Assembly (NCBI GenBank): GCA_012729785.1
Contig: JAAYCL010000044.1
Span: 58,793-122,792 of the forward strand
DNA length: 64,000 nt
Direction: 5' to 3'
Source of the DNA: Chlamydiota bacterium
GTDB taxonomy: Bacteria; Auribacterota; Tritonobacteria; UBA1439
Shown: in pieces, positions 8,209-16,127 of the stretch
Numbering within the stretch: position 1 is the first letter of the stretch
Layout: every line of letters starts with the position of its first letter
The notes under the pieces: generated by a model
Database searches by the model: none
Told to the model about the DNA's origin: nothing
What the model saw: only the letters and a program-made list of their open reading frames with translations
Translations under genes and position numbers: made by a program

Positions 8209-9453
8209 ATGGGCAGGCGGGCAAGAAGAACGGCGATCTCGTGCGCCTGCGTTCTCCTCCTCTACTTCGTCTGCGAACTGGTCTCCGTTGCCGGCATGCG
8301 GCTCGCCGATCTCAGGCGCGGGTATAGGCTGGAGTTCGGGGTGCCCGTGCTTGATGAGGAGCGGATGCGGGAGCTCCGGGCGCTGCTCGCGTCCGGGGAC
8401 GGCGCCCGCGGCATGATCGTGCACGACCCCGACCTGGGATGGAGACTCCGGCCCGGGTATTCGGGGGGGGGGCAGCGCACCAACGCCGCCGGCCTCGTGG
8501 CGACCCGGGAATACGATCAACGCCCCGCCCCGGGAACGGCGAGGATCGCGGCGTTCGGCGACTCGTTCACGCAGTGCGTCGTGCCGAACGAGGCGACCTG
8601 GGAACAACTGCTCGAGGAATCCTGCCGGGGCATAGAGGTGTTGAATTTCGGCGTCAGCGCCTACGGCCCCGACCAGGCGTACCTCCGCTACGCGCGCGAG
8701 GGGCGGAAGTATCATCCGGGGATCGTGCTCATCGGCTATATGACGGAGAACCTCGCGCGGCTGGTCAATGTCTTCAGGCCGTACGCGGACCCGATGAATG
8801 CCCCCCTCGCGAAGCCCCGGTTCACGCGTGCGGAGGGGCCCCTCGAACTGGTCCCGAACCCCCTGGCTGACAGGAATGCCCTCATGGAGCTCCTGTCGTT
8901 GAACGAAAACCCCGCGCTCCGGGACCGCCTCGGCCGGCACGATAACTACTACCGGAGGTATTATTACCGGCGTCCCCCGCGGCTGGTGCGCTATTCGCCG
9001 CTCGCGCGGCTCGCCTTCAGCGTTTTTCTGGTGGGGGACTGGAAGCTGCGGGACCTGACCATGACGAACATCCACGCCGCGGACGGCCGCTACAACACCG
9101 GGTCGGAGGCGTACCGCCTCCTCGAAGCGCTGCTGCTCCAATGGACGGGGGAGATCGTGCGCGACGGCGCCGTTCCGGTCGTGCTCGTCTTTCCGCAACG
9201 ATCCGACATCGAGCGGTGGCGCGGGGGAGAGGGGATGAAGCAGTACGAGCCGCTCCTTGAGTTTTTGCAGGGGGCGCGGATCGCCTGCATCGATCTTATG
9301 GATGCGTTCCCGCCCCGCGAGACGGCCGAGGCGTTCACCGCGGATGGCCACTACAGCGCGCTCGGCAACCGCCTCGTCGCCGCCCGTGTCGGCGAGGCGC
9401 TGGTGCGCCGGGGGCTTGTCGCGGGGCCGTGCCAAGGGATGGGGATGCCGTGA
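8209..9453 (+). CDS. SGNH/GDSL hydrolase-like membrane-anchored protein
   Basis: A 414-residue protein with one hydrophobic N-terminal segment (residues ~9-30) preceded by arginines, so it is likely anchored with its catalytic domain outside. GDSF at ~117-120 gives the nucleophile Ser of block I. NFGVSAYGPDQ near 145 fits the Gly block. DGHYS near the C-terminus supplies the Asp-His pair of block V. This subtype, with a TNAAGL motif before GDSF, acts in exopolysaccharide acetylation or deacetylation in known cases. ATG 8209 is chosen because GAGGAG lies nine bases upstream; a TTG three bases earlier is possible. The next gene overlaps its stop by four bases. Confidence 0.82.
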   Translation: MGRRARRTAISCACVLLLYFVCELVSVAGMRLADLRRGYRLEFGVPVLDEERMRELRALLASGDGARGMIVHDPDLGWRLRPGYSGGGQRTNAAGLVATREYDQRPAPGTARIAAFGDSFTQCVVPNEATWEQLLEESCRGIEVLNFGVSAYGPDQAYLRYAREGRKYHPGIVLIGYMTENLARLVNVFRPYADPMNAPLAKPRFTRAEGPLELVPNPLADRNALMELLSLNENPALRDRLGRHDNYYRRYYYRRPPRLVRYSPLARLAFSVFLVGDWKLRDLTMTNIHAADGRYNTGSEAYRLLEALLLQWTGEIVRDGAVPVVLVFPQRSDIERWRGGEGMKQYEPLLEFLQGARIACIDLMDAFPPRETAEAFTADGHYSALGNRLVAARVGEALVRRGLVAGPCQGMGMP

Positions 9454-11132
9454 CGAAGGCCGGCGCACAACTCACGATGCTCCTCCTCACCGTCGTCGTC
9501 GGGGCGGCGATCCTGGCGCCGTATGTGGGGTACCAGGATGTTTTGGACCAGTCGGATCGCGGGCGGGACCTCTACTGCTTCAAGAAGACGATGGACGGCG
9601 CAACGGTCTACAGGGACTACTGGTGGATTTACGGGCCGGCCATGCCGTACTACTACAGCTTGTTCTACCGGGCGATGGGCGTGAGCGTGCGGAGCGTGCT
9701 GGCCGGACAGTGCGTCCTGCTGCTCCTCTGCGGCGTCCTGATCTTCCTGACGGCGGCGCTTTTCGTTTCGCCGGGCTGCGCCTGTCTCGCCTCGGTCGTC
9801 TTCTGGGTGTATTACCCGGATTTTCCCCACACCTACGTCTATACGGGCGCCGTCGCCTGCATGCTGCTCGCCCTCTACTTCCTTGTCCGTTACATCCGCC
9901 GCCCGGGGCTCCCGTCCCTCCTCCTCTGCGCCGCGGCCGCGGCGGTCGCCGGCATGGTCAAGCTCAATATCGGGGCGGCCCTCTTCTGCGCCTCGCTCGC
10001 CGCCGCCTTTGTCGCGGACCTCCTGCGGGAGGGGCTCTGCGGCCTCGGGGGCAGGCTGCGGCGCTACGCCGCCTCCGCCTCCCTCTTCGGCGGGGGGATT
10101 GTCCTCGGCTACCTGCCGTTCACCCGGGGGTTGCCGGGGGTCGTCAGGTCCCAGTCGTTCCCCTTCTCGAACCCGCAGCGCTCCTCCCTGCCGCCGCTCC
10201 TCCCCCGCCTCCGGGGAATCGCGGAGATCGCCGCCGAGCAGTTTTCTCTGGACTGGCGCTACCCCCTCCTGCTCGCGGTGTGCCTGGCGTGTCTCGCGCG
10301 GGGGCTCTGGCTGATCGCGCGGAACAGGCCGATTGCCGCGCCCCGTTCCGAGCTCGGCGCCGCGATGATCGCCTTTCTGCTCATCGCCCTCTTCTCGATT
10401 CACGAATACTTCATGAACATCTTTGCGATTTACTATCAGCTGATCTGGGCCTTCCCCCCCCTCTACCTCCTCTTCGTCCTCGCCGTGTGGACGGGAACGC
10501 GCGGCCTCCCCGCTCTTGCGCGCCGGGCGGTCGCGGCACTGGTCGTTGTCTGCGCGGCGACGAGCCTCGCCTCGACCGCGCAAACGATACGGCGCTCCAT
10601 GGTCCCCGCGCAGCACCTGGGATTCGCGAGGGGCGGGGTGTACCTGAACCCCGCCAACAATCCGCCGGAGTGGCTCGCGACCGTCCGGGGCGCCGTGGAT
10701 TATCTGATGCGCAACGTCGGGAAAGATGAGAAGATAGCCGCGTTTCCCTACGATACCCTTTACTGCTTCCTGAGTGAGCGCGACAGCGCCATCCGCCAGC
10801 AGGAGATTCTGGCGCTGAGCCATCCCACCGAGGAGCAGGAGCGGGAGATCATCGCGTCGATGGAGCGGCAGAACGTGAGGTGGGCGGTGCTCTCCAACCT
10901 GTATCGCACCACGGAGCCCGGGAAGGGCGCCGGCTTCGGCCTCGTCTGCTGCCGCACGCTTAGCGGGTATCTCGAGGAGCATTTCGACATCGCGTCGGTT
11001 TTCGGGCCGTGGCGCACCGACCCGCCGTGGTGGATCGAGGGGCACGGGGTGGCGATTCTCCGGAGAAGGGAAATCCCCGGCAGGGAGACGCTCTTCTGGT
11101 GGGGGAGCGCAAGGAGGGTGACGGTAAAATGA
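9450..11132 (+). CDS. GT-C-like (GT39-type) multispanning glycosyltransferase
   Basis: A 560-residue integral membrane protein with about ten hydrophobic helices. The first large loop has an Asp-rich stretch (DQSDRGRD) followed by a YRDYWWIYGP motif, as in GT39/ArnT-like enzymes, where a loop Asp is catalytic. Such enzymes use polyprenyl-phosphate sugars as donors on the outer face of the membrane. The last ~130 residues are soluble. The GTG start forms a GTGA overlap with the SGNH gene; an in-frame GTG 21 bases earlier is an alternative. The stop overlaps the next start as ATGA, so the three genes are translationally coupled. Confidence 0.75.
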   Translation: MTKAGAQLTMLLLTVVVGAAILAPYVGYQDVLDQSDRGRDLYCFKKTMDGATVYRDYWWIYGPAMPYYYSLFYRAMGVSVRSVLAGQCVLLLLCGVLIFLTAALFVSPGCACLASVVFWVYYPDFPHTYVYTGAVACMLLALYFLVRYIRRPGLPSLLLCAAAAAVAGMVKLNIGAALFCASLAAAFVADLLREGLCGLGGRLRRYAASASLFGGGIVLGYLPFTRGLPGVVRSQSFPFSNPQRSSLPPLLPRLRGIAEIAAEQFSLDWRYPLLLAVCLACLARGLWLIARNRPIAAPRSELGAAMIAFLLIALFSIHEYFMNIFAIYYQLIWAFPPLYLLFVLAVWTGTRGLPALARRAVAALVVVCAATSLASTAQTIRRSMVPAQHLGFARGGVYLNPANNPPEWLATVRGAVDYLMRNVGKDEKIAAFPYDTLYCFLSERDSAIRQQEILALSHPTEEQEREIIASMERQNVRWAVLSNLYRTTEPGKGAGFGLVCCRTLSGYLEEHFDIASVFGPWRTDPPWWIEGHGVAILRRREIPGRETLFWWGSARRVTVK

Positions 11133-12247
11133 AGGTGCTGATACGCCCCGCCCGCTACGACGCCATCGGCGGCCCTATCGAGGAGATCCTCGACTCGTTT
11201 TCGCTTCGATGGAAGGGGGCGCGGGTCCTCGTCAAGCCGAACGTGCTCGGGCCGTGGACCGCGGATGCGGGCGTCACCACGCACCCGTCCGTGGTCGCGG
11301 CGCTCGTGCGCGCCCTTGCGGCGCGCGGCGTTGGGAAAATCATGGTGGGGGACAACCCCGGTCTTCGCGGCTACGCTGAGAACGAGCGCTGCTTCAGGAC
11401 CTGCGGTCTGATGGAGGCGGCGGGGGGGCAGTACGTCAACCTTGGGAGGAGCCCGGTCAAGGTGAAATTCAACTCCCGCTATGCCTCCGAGGTCACCGTC
11501 TCGAAGGAGGTGCTCGACTGCGATATCCTCGTCTCGGTCCCCAAGTTCAAGACGCACGCCCTCACCATGCTCACGGGCGCGGTGAAGAACACCTACGGCT
11601 ACATCGTGGGGGCGGAGAAGGCGCTCCTTCACGCCGCGGCGACCTCCCCCGAGAGGTTCGGCGAGGTCGTGGCGGATGTCTACGCCGTGCGCCCCCCGGA
11701 CCTGTCGATCATGGACGCGGTGGTCTGCATGGAGGGGAAGGGGCCGTCGGGCGGGGCGCTTCGGCAGGCGGGGAAGCTGATCGCCTCGGATAACGCCGTC
11801 TGCCTCGACGCCGTGATGTGCTCCATGGCGGGCGTCGCGCCCGAGAAGATCCCCACGCTCAGGATCGCCCACGCGCGCGGGTTCGGGGAGATCGACCTCT
11901 CGAAAATCGAGGTGGATGGCCCTCTCGAACCGATCAGGGATTTCTCGATGCCGGGCACCTTCACGGCCGGACTCTTCGGATACATCATCCATCGTTTCGT
12001 CTTCCCCCGGCTCCGCACGAAGCCGCGGTTCAATATGCGCACATGCACCAGGTGCAAGGCCTGCTACGAGCTGTGCCCCGTGAAGGCGATCTCCTGGGAC
12101 GACGGGCCGGTGCTCAAGCGGGAGAAATGCATCTCCTGCTTCTGCTGCATGGAGAGCTGCCCCTCCAACGCCGTGGAGCTGAGGGGCGTGCTCTACAAGG
12201 TCAGGGATGCCCTGACGAAAAGGACCGCCGGCGGCCCCTGCGGGTGA
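11129..12247 (+). CDS. DUF362 protein with two C-terminal [4Fe-4S] ferredoxin clusters
   Basis: A 372-residue protein. Residues ~1-290 match the DUF362 family (KPNVLGP near 37, VSVPKFKTHA near 136, the family's conserved core). The last ~70 residues form a bacterial-type ferredoxin with two CxxCxxCxxxCP motifs (C306/309/312/316 and C334/337/340/344). Biochemical roles of DUF362 proteins are poorly known; the ferredoxin part implies electron transfer. AAGGAGG stands 11 bases before the ATG. The position directly before a B12-rSAM gene makes a role as electron donor to the radical SAM enzymes an attractive inference. Confidence 0.85.
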   Translation: MKVLIRPARYDAIGGPIEEILDSFSLRWKGARVLVKPNVLGPWTADAGVTTHPSVVAALVRALAARGVGKIMVGDNPGLRGYAENERCFRTCGLMEAAGGQYVNLGRSPVKVKFNSRYASEVTVSKEVLDCDILVSVPKFKTHALTMLTGAVKNTYGYIVGAEKALLHAAATSPERFGEVVADVYAVRPPDLSIMDAVVCMEGKGPSGGALRQAGKLIASDNAVCLDAVMCSMAGVAPEKIPTLRIAHARGFGEIDLSKIEVDGPLEPIRDFSMPGTFTAGLFGYIIHRFVFPRLRTKPRFNMRTCTRCKACYELCPVKAISWDDGPVLKREKCISCFCCMESCPSNAVELRGVLYKVRDALTKRTAGGPCG

Positions 12248-12336
12248 GCGCATCGGCTGGGCCCGGTTCACCCTGCGCCACCGGGAGACGCATCAGAAGA
12301 GCCGGTGCCCGGGTAGCGCATGGTCCCCCAAACGAA

Positions 12337-13803
12337 ATGAAGATTCTTTTGCTGCAGCCGAGATTTACCTATTCGCGCTATATGCAGATCGCAGTGGAGA
12401 TGCCGCTGGGCCTCTGCTCCCTCGCGGCGGTCGCCCGGCAGCGCGGCCACACGGTGGTGATTGTCGACTGTCTCGCGGAGGGGGTTGCGAACGCGGTGAG
12501 GGAGGGTGACCTCACCACCTACGGCCTCCCGGATGAGGAGATCGAAAGAAGAATCAACGAGTTCCACCCCGACCTGGTCGGAGTGAGCTGCCTCTTCAGC
12601 GCGCAGTACGGGAACGCACGCCGGCTCTGCGAGCTCACGAAACGCGTGGCGCCGCGCGCCATCACGGTGATGGGCGGGATGCACCCCACGGTCAAGCCCC
12701 GCGAGGTTCTGTCCGAGGAGTCGGTGGATTTCATCTTCCAGGGCGAGTCCGACATCACCTTCTCCGACTTCGCCGACGCCCTGGAGCGCGGAGACGGGTA
12801 CGGCGACATCGACGGTCTCGGCTACAAGCGGGATGGGGTCCTCGTGATCAACAGGAAGGAGCACTTCATCGCGGACCTCGACGCCCTCCCGTTCCCCGCC
12901 AGGGATCTGCTGAAGGTCGACTGCTACTACCGGGCGGCGCGGGCACACGGCTTTGTCTTGACGCACAGTAAGAACATGAATCTGATCACCAGCCGCGGCT
13001 GCCCGGCGCGGTGCATCTTCTGCACCATCTTCCTCGTATGGGGAAGGCGGTTCAGGGCGCGGAGCCCCGAGAACGTCCTCGCGGAGCTCGAGCAGATGAA
13101 ACGGGATTTCGGGGTCCGGCACGTGCAGTTTGAGGACGACAACCTGACATACGACATCGGCCGCGCAAAGAGGATCTTCAGGGGGATGATCGACCGGCGT
13201 CTGGGCCTCGCGTGGAACACCCCCAACGGTGTCGCGCTCTGGTCGCTGGACGAGGAGGCGCTCGATCTGATGAAACGGGCCGGGTGCTACTACGTCAAGT
13301 TTGCCATCGAATCCGGGAACCAGCGGGTGCTCTCCCGGGTGATAAAGAAGCCCCAGGACCTTGCGCGCGCCCGGCGACTCATCGAGTATGCGCGCTCCCT
13401 GGGGATGATGGTCGGCTCGTTCTTTGTGGTGGGCCTCCCCGGGGAGACGAGGGAGGAGATGCAGGATTCGTTCGACTTCCGGTACACGACACGGCTGGAC
13501 TACACCGTCTACATCGCCGCCAAACCGGAGCACGGGACCGAGCTCCGGCGGCTGTGCGAAGAAAAGGGGTATCTCCGGAAGCACACCGACCTGGAACTCG
13601 AGGGGGGCGAGGGGTTCATCGAGACGCCGGAGTTTACGCCCGAGTGGCTCAGAAACAAGATCGCACGGGAAAACAAGCGATACCTGCGCTTCCTCATCAC
13701 ACACCAGCCGGGCACCCTCCTCTCGCTCGGGTGGCTTATCTTCAAGCGGGACCCGCTGATCGTCGTGAAACACCTTGCGCACACGCTGGGGTTGACAAGA
13801 TGA
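12337..13803 (+). CDS. B12-binding domain radical SAM protein
   Basis: A 488-residue class B radical SAM enzyme. The cobalamin-binding domain spans ~1-150 (GGMHPT near 113, FQGESD near 134) and the cluster cysteines are C222, C226 and C229 (CPARCIFC). The conserved IESGN motif of the rSAM core lies near 325. The tail lacks the FYxRPxY motif of its paralogues. It is 89 bases downstream of the DUF362 gene on the same strand. The frame is open further upstream, but the ATG used here begins exactly at the first beta strand (KILLLQPRF), as in the family. Product unknown. Confidence 0.87.
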   Translation: MKILLLQPRFTYSRYMQIAVEMPLGLCSLAAVARQRGHTVVIVDCLAEGVANAVREGDLTTYGLPDEEIERRINEFHPDLVGVSCLFSAQYGNARRLCELTKRVAPRAITVMGGMHPTVKPREVLSEESVDFIFQGESDITFSDFADALERGDGYGDIDGLGYKRDGVLVINRKEHFIADLDALPFPARDLLKVDCYYRAARAHGFVLTHSKNMNLITSRGCPARCIFCTIFLVWGRRFRARSPENVLAELEQMKRDFGVRHVQFEDDNLTYDIGRAKRIFRGMIDRRLGLAWNTPNGVALWSLDEEALDLMKRAGCYYVKFAIESGNQRVLSRVIKKPQDLARARRLIEYARSLGMMVGSFFVVGLPGETREEMQDSFDFRYTTRLDYTVYIAAKPEHGTELRRLCEEKGYLRKHTDLELEGGEGFIETPEFTPEWLRNKIARENKRYLRFLITHQPGTLLSLGWLIFKRDPLIVVKHLAHTLGLTR

Positions 13804-13918
13804 CGCCGCACCGTGAGAGAATGAGGCTCCGTCGCGGCTTTTGCCGCGGGTGCCTCCCCCGGCGCGATCGAGGAGGCACGGCGGTCTGGGCGGCCGTTGC
13901 GCCTGGAGGGTGGACTCG

Positions 13919-15040
13919 ATGAACGAGTGTGTCCTGCACCGGCCCGGAGCCGGGGGCGAGGTGGCCGTCGTCGCCGCGCGCAAGGCGTGCCGTTACCACC
14001 GGCCCGGGGAGTCGTATCCGGCCGTTCGGATGACGCCGGACGGGCTCTGTCCATTTGCGTTCCATCTCCTCTATCCCGACTGCCTTGCCATGCTGAGCAG
14101 GGGAAGATACCCGGTGGAGGGGGGGAGGGAGATTTGCCGCCTCCAGTGCCCGTTCGCGGGCGAGGGGGTCGAGTTCGGCGTGTTCCGGATCCCGCGGAAA
14201 CGGACCTTTTTCGGGAAACTGGAACTCCTCGCCAGGAAGACCGCGGACCTCTTCACGCCGGTCGAACTGCTCGAATACGGTATCGCCATCGAGGTGACCA
14301 AGGCGGGCGCCGGTTGTCCACATAAGTACCGGGCGGGGGACATGTTCGAGATGAACATCAAGGGGAAGAAGGAACTGTGTCCCGCGGCATTCTACACGAT
14401 CTTGCCCTTTTATCCGGCCGCGCCCCATGGGGAGAAGGGGGCGGGCCTCTGCATCTCGTGCGCCGACTACTGCACGGATATCGTCTTCTCCCTCGGCGGC
14501 GGGGATCCCGGATCCTTCTTCGGGGAATGCGATGCGTACGGGGACATCGCGGTGCGGGTGGAGGGGGCGCGCGGGGGAGGAACGGGGAGCCCGCGGGAAG
14601 GAACCGAATATCCCGTGAACGCCCTCATCGACGCGATGCGCATCCCCTGCTTTTCCGCGCTCGCGGCCGCATTCCCCTATATGCGCACGCTGGAGCGCGG
14701 GGGCTCGCTCGGGTTTCTCACCCGCGACAGGGATGCGGCGGGGATCCAGTGCCCGAACCCGTCGGTTCGCGTGCGGATGTTCGTCCGCCGGGACCGGGCG
14801 ACAGGAAGCTTTCGGCTGGACGTGCACGGCCGCGACGGCGTCTGCCCGAAAAATCTCCAACCGGGCAGGAGCTATCCGCTGCCGCCGCTGGAGGGGGGGG
14901 CGCTCCCCCTTCGGCTCCTCGCGACTCTCTATCCGTATATCATGCGTCTGAAAGCGGATGCCGCCGGGGCGCCGCGCACGGTGCGCTGTCCGGTCGAAGC
15001 CGGCGCGGCGGATGTGCGGGTATTCCGGGGGAGGGGATAG
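13919..15040 (+). CDS. Four-repeat TIGR04076-like cysteine-rich protein
   Basis: A 373-residue protein with 16 cysteines that I read as four divergent copies of the small TIGR04076 domain (normally one domain of about 80-90 residues). Unit 1 is ~15-100, with a GLCPFAFHLLYP core. Unit 2 is ~118-205, with AGCPHKYRAGDMF followed by ELCPAAFYTILPF and looks most canonical. Unit 3 is ~215-290 and unit 4 is ~290-370 (DGVCPKNLQPGRSYPL, then LLATLYPYI). The family's function is not known. GGAGG ten bases upstream supports the ATG. The stop codon abuts the ATG of the next radical SAM gene with no spacer, so the two are surely co-translated. Domain assignment is by eye. Confidence 0.72.
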   Translation: MNECVLHRPGAGGEVAVVAARKACRYHRPGESYPAVRMTPDGLCPFAFHLLYPDCLAMLSRGRYPVEGGREICRLQCPFAGEGVEFGVFRIPRKRTFFGKLELLARKTADLFTPVELLEYGIAIEVTKAGAGCPHKYRAGDMFEMNIKGKKELCPAAFYTILPFYPAAPHGEKGAGLCISCADYCTDIVFSLGGGDPGSFFGECDAYGDIAVRVEGARGGGTGSPREGTEYPVNALIDAMRIPCFSALAAAFPYMRTLERGGSLGFLTRDRDAAGIQCPNPSVRVRMFVRRDRATGSFRLDVHGRDGVCPKNLQPGRSYPLPPLEGGALPLRLLATLYPYIMRLKADAAGAPRTVRCPVEAGAADVRVFRGRG

Positions 15041-16102
15041 ATGGCCGTGAAAGGGTCTCTCATCAGGCACGTTCGCACCTTTGGGGCGATCCTGAGATCG
15101 CGCCTGCTGCACAGGCGGATACCGGTGATTGCGAATATCCTGATCACGAATCGGTGCAACCTCCGGTGCTTCTACTGCTACCCAGATTCGTTCAACCGCG
15201 CCCTTGAGGACATGCCGCTCGCCGACTTCAAGAGGATCATCGACCTTGTGCACGCGAAAGGCTCCCGCGTGGTCGTCCTGCTGGGCGGGGAGCCGCTGAT
15301 CAGGAAGGATATCGGGGAGTTCATCGGCTACGTGCGCGCGAAAGGGATGGCGTGCGAGGTCGTGACGAACGGATTCTTCGTCCCGCAGCGCCTCGACGCC
15401 CTGAAGAACGCGGACAGCGTCTGCGTGAGCATCGACGGCGACGAGGAGGCGAACGACAAGAACCGCGGGAAGGGCAGCTTCCGGAAGGCGATGGAGGCGA
15501 TCGAGCTGCTCCAGGCGAGCGGGATCCACACAAGGATCAAGGCGGTGATCACGAGGAACAACCTCCGCTCCATCGACTTCTTGGCCCGCCTCGCGCGGGA
15601 GAGGGGGATGGTGCTGATGGCGATCATCCCGACGACCTATGAAGACAGGGTCTATCCGGATGGCGTCGCCGCGCAGTGGTTGAGCCAGGAGGAGTACCGC
15701 GCCTTCGTCATAAAGCTGATCGGGCTCAAGAAGGACGGCTACCCGATCTTCCACTCCTACCGCGCCCTGCGCTACTGCAGGGACTGGCCCTACCCGTACG
15801 ACGAGATCGTAACGGGGAAGCGCCTGAAGAACGGCGCGCGGGCTATCCCGTGCACGGCATGGGAGTACGGCATATTCATCGACGTGGACGGAAGGTTCTT
15901 CATGTCGTGCCTTAAGACGTTCGACATCCAGGGGAGGAAGATTCTGGAAACCGATTTCGACGACTGGTGGATATCGCAGCGGCGCTTCGGCTGCACCACC
16001 TGCGCCCTGCTGCCGAACATCGAGAAGTCGCTCGTCTACAACATGCATCCGGGGGCGCTGTGGAACATGGTGCGGATGGCCCTCTGGCGCGGGGGCCGGT
16101 GA
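15041..16102 (+). CDS. Radical SAM protein with SPASM-like C-terminus
   Basis: A 353-residue enzyme with the cluster motif at C39, C43 and C46 (CNLRCFYC) and a GGEPL motif near 86 that binds SAM. The C-terminal region has scattered cysteines (IPCTAWEYG, FMSCLK, GCTTC) like a reduced SPASM domain. The final segment (NIEKSLVYNMHPGALW) resembles the ends of the rSAM genes at 28.5 and 31.0 kb, so these three form a subfamily. It directly follows the four-repeat TIGR04076 gene, which may be its partner or substrate carrier. No B12 domain is present. Confidence 0.84.
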   Translation: MAVKGSLIRHVRTFGAILRSRLLHRRIPVIANILITNRCNLRCFYCYPDSFNRALEDMPLADFKRIIDLVHAKGSRVVVLLGGEPLIRKDIGEFIGYVRAKGMACEVVTNGFFVPQRLDALKNADSVCVSIDGDEEANDKNRGKGSFRKAMEAIELLQASGIHTRIKAVITRNNLRSIDFLARLARERGMVLMAIIPTTYEDRVYPDGVAAQWLSQEEYRAFVIKLIGLKKDGYPIFHSYRALRYCRDWPYPYDEIVTGKRLKNGARAIPCTAWEYGIFIDVDGRFFMSCLKTFDIQGRKILETDFDDWWISQRRFGCTTCALLPNIEKSLVYNMHPGALWNMVRMALWRGGR

Positions 16103-16127
16103 TCGCCGCGTGGAGGGCATCGTCGCC

